NCBI RefSeq assembly: GCF_016757215.1
Contig: NZ_JAESIY010000001.1
Span: forward strand, 248,001-312,000
Direction: 5' to 3'
DNA from: Fulvivirga sediminis
GTDB taxonomy: Bacteria; Bacteroidota; Bacteroidia; Cytophagales; Cyclobacteriaceae
DNA length: 64,000 bases
The notes under the pieces were generated by a model that saw only the letters and a program-made list of their open reading frames with translations, had not been told where the DNA came from and did no database searches. The position numbers were made by a program, and so were the translations under genes. Shown piece by piece: positions 26,738 through 35,704 of this stretch (position 1 is the stretch's first letter; each line of letters begins with the position of its first letter).

Positions 26738-27310
26738 TTATTTTGCTTGACTTTTCATGATATAAACAGAATGAGTGTTCGCAACTTGGGCTTTTCCTTG
26801 TTTTGTCATATTAATCATTGACTTTAAATATCCAAGTCTCGAATGTCCTTCTATTAATTGGTATGGATACTTGATTTCACTCCACCTTGGGAATTCTTCT
26901 TCAATAGAGTATACATCCAAAATAATCGGAGGAGTGCGCCAAGTTCCGTTATTTTTCCAATAATTTAAATCAGTTTTATTACAACAAAATTGTCTAATTG
27001 CGCTAAAGCTTGCTCTTCCTTTAACGTATTCAGAGTATTCGTCAATTATGTTAACATTCGATATTTCATCATTGGTCCAATTACATAGAACGAACTCAAA
27101 ATTTTCATAATTTAACCATCCATAATTTCGTAAGGTTTCAGAGTTATTATGATGAGCCCAAATCCATTGTTCAAAAATATCATTTTGAATATGATTGAAC
27201 TCTTTGAATACTTTTCTTATTCTTTGAATATACGCATCCAGTTCTTCTTGATTGCCCGATTGGTCTTGGTTGGGTTTTAGGTCTAGCCAACTTAGACTTA
27301 CTTGCGTCAT
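26738..27310 (-). CDS. Orphan protein with ParB-like motif
   Basis: 190 residues, no signal or TM. Near residue 155 it reads YPYQLIEGHSRLGYLKSM, which resembles the GHxR motif of ParB/Srx-type nuclease or CTPase folds; the rest is not recognisable. Trp/Asn-rich and AT-rich, unlike the core genes, suggesting transfer. Alone in the accessory patch between two permease blocks. Could be an island or defence-associated factor; no function claimed. Confidence 0.6.
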   Translation of the reverse strand: MTQVSLSWLDLKPNQDQSGNQEELDAYIQRIRKVFKEFNHIQNDIFEQWIWAHHNNSETLRNYGWLNYENFEFVLCNWTNDEISNVNIIDEYSEYVKGRASFSAIRQFCCNKTDLNYWKNNGTWRTPPIILDVYSIEEEFPRWSEIKYPYQLIEGHSRLGYLKSMINMTKQGKAQVANTHSVYIMKSQAK

Positions 27311-27388
27311 AATTATAACCTATTTATGTATGTTATGCTCGTCATATAATGTAGCACCTCTGTATGAAGGGAATAACCATCCCCGTAT

Positions 27389-30094
27389 TTAAATGATAGA
27401 GCCCAATCTAAATATTTTACCATAAATCTCATAATGAAAAACCAGCGTTTTGTGAGAATGGGCAGTTGAATATTTAATCTTTTCACTCCCCCTCAAACTA
27501 TCCACCGGATTAATCAAAGCAGCCTTCACCGCCTGGTGGCTCACTGTAAGTAAGGCAATAATCAAAATTCCAACCCAGGTAACTCCAAATAGCCACCAAG
27601 GCATAGAGATGCTATATTGGTAAGCAGAAAGCCATTCTGAAATGAAATAATAGGCCAATGGCGCTGATATGAAGCAGGCTATGAGGGTAAGCCATGCGAA
27701 TTCTTTGGATAGCAGTTGCCATAAACCCATAGCCGAAGCACCCAAAATTTTTCTAATCCCTAATTCCTTGGTTCGCTGCTCTGCCAAATAACCCGATAAC
27801 CCGAATAACCCAATGCATGAAATAAAAATGGCCAGAATAGTGAACAGGCCAGAAAGCTGGCCCAGCCTTTCCTCGCTCTCAAACTTTTGAGCGTACTGAT
27901 CATCTAAAAACTGGAAATTGAAGGGCACATTGGGTAATCTCTTTTTAAAGGTTTTTTCCAGTACAGATAGGTTTTTATGGATGCTTTGGTTCGGGTTGAG
28001 TCTTAGGTTATAAAAATTATATGGCCCATCTATAACATAAAGGGTTGGTTTTACCTGTTCGTAAGGAGATTCCATAACCATATCCTTTACTACGCCTATG
28101 ATTGGAGATTTTCTTTTCTTGCCAATGGATTGACCGATAGGATCTGTCAACCCCATATATTTTGCAGCGGCTTCATTTATAATCACAGCTTCTTCATCTG
28201 CTGTATTATCAGGATCAAAGTCTCTTCCTTCTAAAATTTTCCATTGCACAGTGGCTCCGTATTCCGGTGAGGATCTCACTAGTAAAAACTGATCTTTGAA
28301 ATCAGCAGGTTTTCCCGGCCAGTCTATCCCTGAGGTTCGGGAGTAAATATCGGTTAAAGGGCTATGTGAGCCAGACATTTCTACTACGGCACCAGAATTT
28401 ATGAACTCTGTTCGCAGGCTTTTATATTTAAATTTGAAGGCATCAGAGTTGAGCTGTATTTGTATGAGCCCGGCTTTATTATATCCCGAGGGTCGGTCTT
28501 TAGTGAAATTTACCTGTAGGTGAACCACGGCCGTACAAACTATTAATACAATAGCCACGCTAAACTGGGTGATTACCAATGATTTTCTGGTGATAATTGC
28601 AGCGGCCCCTTGCCTTACCTTGCCTTTCAAGGCTTTAATGGCATTAAAAGAAGATAAGTATATGGCAGGATAGCTGCCCGCCATTAGGGAGGTAATGATT
28701 ATGAATGATCCTACAATTAGCCAAAATGTTGGTGAGCCGAGAGGTAATTGAATGTTCTTATGTGTCCAATTATTGAAATAAGGGAGCAATTGATACACCG
28801 CAAAAAGCGATATAATAAAGGCAGCGAATACAATCAAAAAGCTTTCTATATAAAACTGGAAAATGATTTGAAAACGGCCTGAACCAATTGATTTCCTCAA
28901 GCCTATTTCCTTGGATCGCTGTTCTGACCTGGCTGTGCTAAGGTTCATAAAATTGATACAAGCCAACAGCAATATAAATACTCCTATGGTTTCGAAAAGA
29001 TGTACAAAATCAATACTTCCTCCATCTAAAACACCCTCTTCCCAGTGATTTCGCAGGTGCCAGTCTTCCATGGGATATAAGAAAAGTTCAGCTTTTGTAT
29101 CCGTCAAATGTTGATCCCTGTTTTTCAAAGCGCCCTCAACAGCAGCATTGGCTTGAGCCATGGAAACATTTTCATTCAGTAAAACAAAAGTCTGAAATGA
29201 CTGATCCCAAACCTGCTCCACAGATTGAATCCATTCAGAACTAGCCACATATAATGACCATGGTGCTATAAAATCTAACTGTGAAAAGTTAGCAGAAGTA
29301 TTGGGAGGCATATCTTGATAAACCCCAGCTACAAACATCTCATGAGCCGCATCCAGCTGAATAGTTTGTCCGACAGCCTCTCCATCGCCAAATAGAGCAT
29401 CGGCAGCACTTGCGGATAACAATATATTTCCTGGTTCGCGAAGCCCTTTACCGCTCCCTGATATCATCTTTAATGAAAGCAGTTCTTCGGCACCTTCCTG
29501 CATGTAAGTACCATGTTTTACCACATTATTATCTTCATGAGAAAGAATATGCTCCCTATTCCAGGCAGTCATCACTACCTGTTTAAACAAGCCATTGTAA
29601 TCGTTTTTCAGCACAAACTCTAGTGGCCGGGCTGTAGAAAGCCCCACCTTTACGCCATCTTCATAAGTTTGCCGGTACATTACTTGCGCTACTCGATCAT
29701 AATTATCGAAATGCCTGTCATAAGAATATTCATCCTTCACCCACAAGGCAATGATCATCACCACCGTAAGACCTATAGCTAACCCACTGATATTGATCAA
29801 AGAAAAGGCTTTATTCTTACCTAAATTCCTGGTAAATATTTTAAAATAATGCTGAAGCATGATGTTGTTTGTTGAGTGGTTTGACCTAAAAATTCTAATA
29901 GCAAAAGGCCTGAAATAATGCAGCACCTGATACCAATAATTAAGCTTAGCCTGCCACAATGACCCTTTTGCGGCGGCATTATAAAATTTTTCATCCAGAT
30001 CACCCAGTACCTCTTCGGCTAACTCATCTTTTAGGAACCAGGTGAGCAAGCGCTCGGCTAGTTGGGGTGGTATTGACTTTTTTGTGGTTTTCAC
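27389..30094 (-). CDS. FtsX-like ABC permease with C-terminal extension
   Basis: 901 residues, same plan as the 21593 permease: prefix domain (LAERLLTWFLKDELAEEVLGD), then two MacB/FtsX repeats (INFMNLSTARSEQRSKEIGL; GYLAEQRTKELGIRKILG). Its relatives end about at NPVDSLRGSE, but this one continues about 31 residues with no obvious fold, probably read-through into former intergenic DNA beside the accessory patch. Coupled to the upstream permease by a 1-nt overlap. No ATPase partner nearby. Confidence 0.88.
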   Translation of the reverse strand: MKTTKKSIPPQLAERLLTWFLKDELAEEVLGDLDEKFYNAAAKGSLWQAKLNYWYQVLHYFRPFAIRIFRSNHSTNNIMLQHYFKIFTRNLGKNKAFSLINISGLAIGLTVVMIIALWVKDEYSYDRHFDNYDRVAQVMYRQTYEDGVKVGLSTARPLEFVLKNDYNGLFKQVVMTAWNREHILSHEDNNVVKHGTYMQEGAEELLSLKMISGSGKGLREPGNILLSASAADALFGDGEAVGQTIQLDAAHEMFVAGVYQDMPPNTSANFSQLDFIAPWSLYVASSEWIQSVEQVWDQSFQTFVLLNENVSMAQANAAVEGALKNRDQHLTDTKAELFLYPMEDWHLRNHWEEGVLDGGSIDFVHLFETIGVFILLLACINFMNLSTARSEQRSKEIGLRKSIGSGRFQIIFQFYIESFLIVFAAFIISLFAVYQLLPYFNNWTHKNIQLPLGSPTFWLIVGSFIIITSLMAGSYPAIYLSSFNAIKALKGKVRQGAAAIITRKSLVITQFSVAIVLIVCTAVVHLQVNFTKDRPSGYNKAGLIQIQLNSDAFKFKYKSLRTEFINSGAVVEMSGSHSPLTDIYSRTSGIDWPGKPADFKDQFLLVRSSPEYGATVQWKILEGRDFDPDNTADEEAVIINEAAAKYMGLTDPIGQSIGKKRKSPIIGVVKDMVMESPYEQVKPTLYVIDGPYNFYNLRLNPNQSIHKNLSVLEKTFKKRLPNVPFNFQFLDDQYAQKFESEERLGQLSGLFTILAIFISCIGLFGLSGYLAEQRTKELGIRKILGASAMGLWQLLSKEFAWLTLIACFISAPLAYYFISEWLSAYQYSISMPWWLFGVTWVGILIIALLTVSHQAVKAALINPVDSLRGSEKIKYSTAHSHKTLVFHYEIYGKIFRLGSII

Positions 30095-32721
30095 TATTCT
30101 GATCTGAGTGTACGAGCAGGATTTACCATCGCTACTTTATAAGATTGAAAACTTACCGTGAGTAAAGTAATGCTAACTATTACCAGTCCGGCTAATGCAA
30201 AAATCCACCAGCTTAAATCAATTCTATAGGCAAACCCCTGGAGCCAGTGATTCATTAAAAGCCATGCTAGTGGGGTGGTGATAAGAAATGCCAAGGCCAC
30301 AAGCACAATAAATTCCTGGGAGAATTTGGTTATAATATGTGTCATATTTGCACCCAGCACCTTTCGTATTCCCATTTCCTTGGTGCGCTGCTGAGCGGAA
30401 AACATAGATAAGCCTAATAAGCCCAGGCAAGAAATAATGATGGCCAGCCCGGCAAACAGGTTGCAAAGCTTTGACACTGTTTCTTCACTTTTATAAAGTT
30501 TCATGTATTCAGTGTCCAAAAACTGATAATTAAATGGGTAGTCAGGGTTGATTTCTTCGAAAATTTGCTCCATACTGGCTAAAGCCTCTTTAGTTTTCCC
30601 TACTTCGGTACGTACTATGATTTCACCGAAGTATAAGTCCTCTTTTACATCTATCACTAAAGGCTTTATCTTCTGCCTGAAGGAGTGAGTGTGAAAATCT
30701 TTTATGACCCCGATAATGCGCCCTTTCTTTTCCCATGCTGATATCCATTTGCCAATAGGATCTTTAATGCCCATTTCGTTCAACGCCATTTCATTGACCA
30801 TAAAAGCATTGGAATCACTGGCGATATTCCTGTTAAAAGTGCGGCCTTCTACCACCTGCAAGCCCATTATTTTCGTAAAATCAAACCCGACGGAAACAGG
30901 TTTGAAATTAACTATCTGTCCATCTTCCTTACCTTCCCAGTTAATAGGGTCTGATACTTCAAAATTCATGGCGTGAGGTGCCTCGCTGCTGCGGTCCACC
31001 ATGGCTATACCAGGCATATTAGTCAGTCGCTTTCTTAATAAATTGTATTTGGAATTTAAGTTTCCCTCTATTCTCAAATAGATGAGATTCTCCTTATTAT
31101 AACCTAAATGGCTGTTGCTGATATAGTTGGTTTGCCAGGTAAATACTACCGTGGCAATGAGTAGCAAAATGGAGAGGCAAAACTGAAAGACCACTAGTCC
31201 TTTCTGAAAAAATCTGGAGCGATTAGAAAAGCGAACGGCTCCTTTTAGTGTTTTAGCCGGTATAAGTGCCGACAAAAACAGGGATGGATATGCTCCTGCG
31301 GCAAAGCTGGTGATAAAAGCAAGGATCAAAAGGGAACCCCAAAACCATAATTCTGTAATAGGAAGCTCTATTTGCTTACCAGTAAACTGATTGAAAGCTG
31401 GCAATAAGCTAAACACTATTAGTATGGCGAGAAAAAAGGCCATTAAAGTCATTAGCAGAAATTCACTCAAAAACTGCTGCACAAGAAGTCCTTTTGAAGA
31501 GCCTACCACTTTACGAACGGCTACTTCTTTACCTTTCTTTACCGATCTGGCTGTGGATAAGTTCATGAAATTAATGCAGGCCACGATTAAAATAAATATG
31601 GCCACCGCGATAAACAACTTCACATAAGCCATTTTACCGTTAGCAGGCTTACCATTATCAAAACCGGAAACCAGGTATTGATCTTTAAATGGTTGTAAGC
31701 CTATTCGTATATTTTTTCCAGAAGATTCATCTTGCCGATTGGCTAAATAGGCATTAAGCTTTTGAGACACTTGGTTGGGCTTGGCTCCTTCTTCTAATAA
31801 ATAGGTAGTAATTATTTTATGAGAAGCCCATTCTACTTTATGCAAAATTTGATTTTCTATATTTATGAGATAATCAAACTCCAGTGAGCTATGTTGAGGC
31901 GCATCTTCAAAGACAGCCTGCACCTGAAAATCGAGATTATTTTCATAGTTGAGGCTTTTGCCAATGGCCTCTTCCGGTGAATCGAAAAACAGGAGAGCCA
32001 TTTTTCTGGATATGGCAATGCTGCTAATATCTTTAATAGCTGCTTGCTTGCTGCCGGCAATAACAGTGTAATCAAACATCTTAAAGAAATTAGGGCTTGC
32101 TCTTGAGCCTGACAGCTTAAACAGCTTTTTTCCCCGTCTAAAAGTTTTGGGGAAGCCCCAGGGGAACTCATAACCCGTGGCATAGTGATTCACCATTTTC
32201 ACCTCAGGAATTTCACTTTCAGCGGAATCTAAAAGTAGAGCTCCTGCATTGCTCAAAGGTGTATTGGGGCTGCCATTTAGATTGCCGGATTGTTCTTCTA
32301 TGGTTTGGTAGACATTATAAAGCTGTTGGCTTTTGGAGTGAAAGTTATCCATCTGGAGCTCGTCATTAACCCATAGCATAATGAAGAGGAAGGATGCCAG
32401 ACCCAAGGCGAGCCCTGAAATATTGATGATGGAATATGACTTAGAAGACCTAATGCTTCTAAGGCCAATTTTTAGGTGGTGAATAAGCATGGTGTTTTGA
32501 GTTTTTGAACTAATACTTTTTATTGCAAATGGTCTCAGATAATGAATTACCTGATGCCAATAATTGAGTTTAGCTCGCCGCAATGACCCATTTGCAGCTT
32601 CGCTATAAAATTTCTCGTTCAAATCACCTAATACCTCTTCTGCCAGCTGCTCTTTTAAAAACCAGAGAAGTAAGCGTTCTGCAAGCTTAGGTGGTGTGTT
32701 GTTTTTCTTAACCATTGGCAA
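30094..32721 (-). CDS. FtsX-like ABC permease with prefix domain
   Basis: 875 residues. Prefix (PKLAERLLLWFLKEQLAEEV) then two MacB/FtsX repeats (INFMNLSTARSVKKGKEVAVR; SMFSAQQRTKEMGIRKVLG), ending canonically in NPARTLRSE. It overlaps the padR stop by 14 nt and the next permease by 1 nt, so padR and two permeases form one tight operon. The prefix strongly resembles that of the neighbouring permease, pointing to tandem duplication. Substrate unknown. Confidence 0.9.
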   Translation of the reverse strand: MPMVKKNNTPPKLAERLLLWFLKEQLAEEVLGDLNEKFYSEAANGSLRRAKLNYWHQVIHYLRPFAIKSISSKTQNTMLIHHLKIGLRSIRSSKSYSIINISGLALGLASFLFIMLWVNDELQMDNFHSKSQQLYNVYQTIEEQSGNLNGSPNTPLSNAGALLLDSAESEIPEVKMVNHYATGYEFPWGFPKTFRRGKKLFKLSGSRASPNFFKMFDYTVIAGSKQAAIKDISSIAISRKMALLFFDSPEEAIGKSLNYENNLDFQVQAVFEDAPQHSSLEFDYLINIENQILHKVEWASHKIITTYLLEEGAKPNQVSQKLNAYLANRQDESSGKNIRIGLQPFKDQYLVSGFDNGKPANGKMAYVKLFIAVAIFILIVACINFMNLSTARSVKKGKEVAVRKVVGSSKGLLVQQFLSEFLLMTLMAFFLAILIVFSLLPAFNQFTGKQIELPITELWFWGSLLILAFITSFAAGAYPSLFLSALIPAKTLKGAVRFSNRSRFFQKGLVVFQFCLSILLLIATVVFTWQTNYISNSHLGYNKENLIYLRIEGNLNSKYNLLRKRLTNMPGIAMVDRSSEAPHAMNFEVSDPINWEGKEDGQIVNFKPVSVGFDFTKIMGLQVVEGRTFNRNIASDSNAFMVNEMALNEMGIKDPIGKWISAWEKKGRIIGVIKDFHTHSFRQKIKPLVIDVKEDLYFGEIIVRTEVGKTKEALASMEQIFEEINPDYPFNYQFLDTEYMKLYKSEETVSKLCNLFAGLAIIISCLGLLGLSMFSAQQRTKEMGIRKVLGANMTHIITKFSQEFIVLVALAFLITTPLAWLLMNHWLQGFAYRIDLSWWIFALAGLVIVSITLLTVSFQSYKVAMVNPARTLRSE

Positions 32722-33034
32722 GACCAGGAAATTGGTTCCAAAGGGAAACCCTAAAATCCTTCGCCTCTGTCAACACCCTGTGCCCCAATGCAGTAATTGT
32801 ATATATTCGCTTTCTTCTGCCTCCTCTTTCAGGAGAAGAAGCACCCATTTCAGAATTAAGAAAGCCTTTTTCCGATAGTCGGTTTAAGGTGGAGTGTACC
32901 GCTCCTATAGAAACAGAACGCCCTGTTTGCGCTTCAAATTCATCTGATATTTTAAAAGCATAGGCATCTTCTTCTAATATGCCTACCAGTAATAATATCA
33001 CTTCTTCAAACTCTCCTAATCGAGTTTCTTTCAT
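32708..33034 (-). CDS. PadR-family transcriptional regulator
   Basis: 108 residues, exactly as long as the other PadR in this window and with the same layout (LGEFEEVILLLVGILEEDAYAF, SIGAVHSTLNRLSEKGFLNSE, GGRRKRIYTITALGH). First gene of an operon with two FtsX permeases. A near-perfect 15-bp inverted repeat with 28-nt spacing lies just upstream. Confidence 0.92.
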   Translation of the reverse strand: MKETRLGEFEEVILLLVGILEEDAYAFKISDEFEAQTGRSVSIGAVHSTLNRLSEKGFLNSEMGASSPERGGRRKRIYTITALGHRVLTEAKDFRVSLWNQFPGLANG

Positions 33035-33049
33035 GGTATACTTATTATA

Positions 33050-33107
33050 TTCCAGATTGTAGAACTAATATATTGAAATTAAATCATATATCTTCTACAA
33101 TCTAGAA
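33050..33107. promoter_or_regulatory. Long inverted repeat upstream of padR (candidate operator)
   Basis: Arms TTCCAGATTGTAGAA (33050-33064) and TTCTACAATCTAGAA (33093-33107) match at 14 of 15 positions as complements, with a 28-nt gap, starting 16 nt before the padR start codon. The spacing equals that at 24520-24573 while the arm sequence differs. Confidence 0.65.
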
Positions 33108-33189
33108 ATAAATAAGGGCGCTAAATTTTTCTAAATTTATTTCATGGCTTGTCATATAAATCAGCAGCAAGCCAGACTAAGGGGTAAGA

Positions 33190-33681
33190 ATGACACAAAA
33201 AGAGTTAGAGCACCAATTAAAAGTTATGCATAAGGAAGCTTTCCTTTGGGCTCGTCAGTGCTGTTTTTATGATAGTGATACGGCTAATGAAGTGTTGCAG
33301 CAAGTGTATTTGAAAGTGTTAGAGGGGAGGGCTAAATACCGAGGTAATTCAACGGTGAAAACCTGGTTGTTTTCTGTTGTAAAGTATACAGCGATTGATT
33401 TGCTAAAGAAGGAAAGTAAGTTTTCCAGTTTAGATATGGCTGATATTTCAAGGCTGCCGAATGACACCTCTGAAACCGAGACGGAGAACTATGAGGCCTT
33501 ACTGAAACTACTCCCAGAGAGGCAGCAAGAAGTGCTTCTGCTGGTTTTTTATCATAACCTCACGCTGGAAGAAGTTGCCGAAGTTTTAAATGTGAGTTTA
33601 GGTACGGTGCGTACACATTATGACCGCGGAAAGAAAAAATTGAAAGAGCTGATTCAAGATAAATATGCTTATGGAAGATGA
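33190..33681 (+). CDS. ECF-type RNA polymerase sigma factor
   Basis: 163 residues with region 2 (FYDSDTANEVLQQVYLKVLE, STVKTWLFSVVKYTAIDLLK) and region 4 (LLPERQQEVLLLVFYHNLTL, VAEVLNVSLGTVRTHYDRGK). The stop overlaps the next gene by 17 nt. Together with a short membrane protein and a secreted Spy-like fusion it forms a three-gene unit resembling an envelope-stress regulon. Confidence 0.92.
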   Translation: MTQKELEHQLKVMHKEAFLWARQCCFYDSDTANEVLQQVYLKVLEGRAKYRGNSTVKTWLFSVVKYTAIDLLKKESKFSSLDMADISRLPNDTSETETENYEALLKLLPERQQEVLLLVFYHNLTLEEVAEVLNVSLGTVRTHYDRGKKKLKELIQDKYAYGR

Positions 33682-33991
33682 GAAATTAATGAAAGAATTC
33701 TTCAATAATATGAAGAAGCAAGATGAAGAGAGTATAGAAATTCCTGCCTTTCCGGCGAAGCGCAAGAGGAAGGTCAGGCTTTCCTTAGTTTTTTCATCAC
33801 TGGCAGTGGTGGTGCTGGCAGGTATAGGTTATGCATTACTTCCTTCTGAGGGGAAGGCTACAGAAAATGTGGCTGAAATGAGCATTATTATAGAGACAGG
33901 GCCATCATTAAGCTCTGATTATTTGATAAAAGAAGAAACTACTGTTAGCGAGTGGGAATCTCCTACTGCTTCATTAATAAACGATTTTTAA
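33665..33991 (+). CDS. Single-pass membrane protein, putative anti-sigma
   Basis: About 106-108 residues; start is ATG 33665 or, more likely, ATG 33671 (MEDEKLMKEFFNNMKKQD). A charged cytosolic region of about 40 residues, then one TM helix (about 44-62, LSLVFSSLAVVVLAGIGYALL) and a short outer tail. It overlaps the sigma gene and lies where anti-sigma factors sit. No named anti-sigma domain recognised. Confidence 0.72.
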   Translation: MLMEDEKLMKEFFNNMKKQDEESIEIPAFPAKRKRKVRLSLVFSSLAVVVLAGIGYALLPSEGKATENVAEMSIIIETGPSLSSDYLIKEETTVSEWESPTASLINDF

Positions 33992-34004
33992 ACAAGGTAA
34001 GAAT

Positions 34005-34655
34005 ATGAAAAAGATACTAATGCTCGTATGTCTCTCGTCCATTTCATGGCTGGCGTTTAGTCAGGATGTATTTCAGCAGGAGCTGTATAGTGCTGACCTG
34101 GTAATGAAATACCGTAATGAAATTAAACTTACTGATAAACAGGTGACTGCAATTAAGAAAATTCATGCCGATCATATGGCCAATTTTAATTCTTTAAAAT
34201 GGGATATGGATGCTTACCAGGTCAGCATGAAGCAAATGTTGGAAGGTAGTCATGTAGATTCTGAAAAATCTATTGATATGCTGGAAAAAATGTTGGTTTT
34301 GGAAAAAGACGCAAAAAAAATACGTTTATCCATGCTTATTGAGATCAAGAATCAATTAACGGCTGCTCAACAAAAGGAGCTCAATAAATATAAAGAAGCC
34401 GATGGGCAGCTATCCTATAATTTTATTACTCCTATCAATGAGAATCCAAGGGTTGTGCTTAAAATTGATCAGGTGCAGGCAGATTCAGGGCCAAAATATT
34501 ATATTAAAACAGCATCTGGCCTTAAAGAAGTGGATTCTATAAAAGATCTGAATCCTGCCGATATTAAGAGCTTAAATGTTTACAAAGGAGAGACCGCAGT
34601 AGAGAAGTTTGGCGAAAAAGCGGCCAATGGAGTAATTGTAGTAGAACTGAAATAA
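34005..34655 (+). CDS. Secreted Spy/CpxP-like protein fused to a TonB-plug-like tail
   Basis: 216 residues. A signal peptide (MKKILMLVCLSSISWLAFSQ) precedes a helical LTxxQ domain of the Spy/CpxP type (IKLTDKQVTAIKKIHADHM ... NQLTAAQQKELNKY, about 35-130). The tail (about 150-216) reads DIKSLNVYKGETAVEKFGEK followed by ANGVIVVELK, the pattern seen where outer-membrane receptor plug domains meet a DxxGxxAxxKYGxxxxNGVIxI motif. The order is chaperone-like helices then a plug-like strand. Third gene of the ECF sigma unit; 13 nt behind the putative anti-sigma. Confidence 0.78.
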   Translation: MKKILMLVCLSSISWLAFSQDVFQQELYSADLVMKYRNEIKLTDKQVTAIKKIHADHMANFNSLKWDMDAYQVSMKQMLEGSHVDSEKSIDMLEKMLVLEKDAKKIRLSMLIEIKNQLTAAQQKELNKYKEADGQLSYNFITPINENPRVVLKIDQVQADSGPKYYIKTASGLKEVDSIKDLNPADIKSLNVYKGETAVEKFGEKAANGVIVVELK

Positions 34656-34681
34656 TAAAATGAACAGACTGAAAATGAAGA

Positions 34682-35620
34682 TTAACTATCACCTTCATTT
34701 TCAGCTGCTTGTATGTTTCTCATCAGCCCTTCGTACTTAGTTCTTTTAACGGCAGATTTTCTGAAAATTTCGTTAAAAACCTCTTTTGTGAGTTCTTTCC
34801 ACTCTTTTTTGTCTAAATCGCCTAGTTGGGGGTGTGGTTTAAATTGTGATTCTTGATGGGCTTTGGAGAATCGGTTCCACGGACAAACATCCTGGCAAAC
34901 ATCACAGCCGAAGATCCAGTCGTCCATTTTAGATTGTAGTTCGTTTGGAATCTCGTCCTTTAGCTCTATAGTTAGATAGGAGATGCATCGGTTAGCATCT
35001 ATCACGGTAGGTTCCGTAATGGCATCCGTGGGGCAGTTATCCATGCATGCACTACAGGTGCCGCAGTAGTCTTTCACGGGGCCGTCATACTCTAAATCCA
35101 GGTCTATAATTAGTTCAGCCAGAAAGAAGAAGCTGCCTGCTTGTTTTCGCAGGATTAGGCTGTTCTTGCCGATCCAGCCTATTCCGCTTTTCTTGGCCCA
35201 GGCTCGCTCCATCACAGGGGCGGAGTCAACAAACACACGGCCATCTACATCGCCAATTTCTTCCCTGATCATCTCAAGAAAGAGCTTGAGCTTCTCTTTT
35301 ATAACGAAGTGGTAATCTTTTCCATAGGCATATTTGGCCACTTTGAAGCCTTCTTCTTGAGCTAAATCATTTTCAGGATAGTAATTATAAGCCAAGCTTA
35401 CTACTGATTTTGCACCCGGAACTAATTTGGTAGGATCCAGTCGTTTGTCAAAGTGATTTTCCATATAGCTCATTTTGCCATGCATATTTTGCTTGAGCCA
35501 TTTTTCTAATTTTGGAGCTTCCTCCTCTAGAAACTCCGCTTTGGCTATACCGCAAAACATAAAACCCAGGTCATGAGCAATTTTTTTGATTATATGGCTT
35601 CTTTCACTTTTTGATTGCAC
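34682..35620 (-). CDS. queG: Epoxyqueuosine reductase
   Basis: 312 residues, QueG length. An N-terminal cobalamin-binding part ([18 protein letters not shown]) leads to two 4Fe-4S cluster motifs, [16 protein letters not shown] (about 190-205) and [11 protein letters not shown] (about 240-250). QueG makes queuosine from epoxyqueuosine in the tRNA wobble position. The 3' end forms a hairpin-prone segment with the neighbouring intergenic DNA. Stand-alone, convergent with the Spy-like gene. Confidence 0.94.
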   Translation of the reverse strand: MQSKSERSHIIKKIAHDLGFMFCGIAKAEFLEEEAPKLEKWLKQNMHGKMSYMENHFDKRLDPTKLVPGAKSVVSLAYNYYPENDLAQEEGFKVAKYAYGKDYHFVIKEKLKLFLEMIREEIGDVDGRVFVDSAPVMERAWAKKSGIGWIGKNSLILRKQAGSFFFLAELIIDLDLEYDGPVKDYCGTCSACMDNCPTDAITEPTVIDANRCISYLTIELKDEIPNELQSKMDDWIFGCDVCQDVCPWNRFSKAHQESQFKPHPQLGDLDKKEWKELTKEVFNEIFRKSAVKRTKYEGLMRNIQAAENEGDS

Positions 35621-35704
35621 GCTACAAAGATAGATTTTGTAACAAGACCTTCAATGAAGTCCGGCTTTGTTAAAGGAAATTAGCTTATTATCAACCTATT
35701 TATA

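Noticed and set aside
24580-27310. Insertion sequence or prophage
   Set aside because: No transposase, integrase, terminal inverted repeats or phage genes were seen, only repeats and orphan genes.
34669-34704. 12-bp hairpin CTGAAAATGAAG/CTTCATTTTCAG
   Set aside because: It overlaps the end of queG and has no T tract in either direction, so I do not call a terminator.
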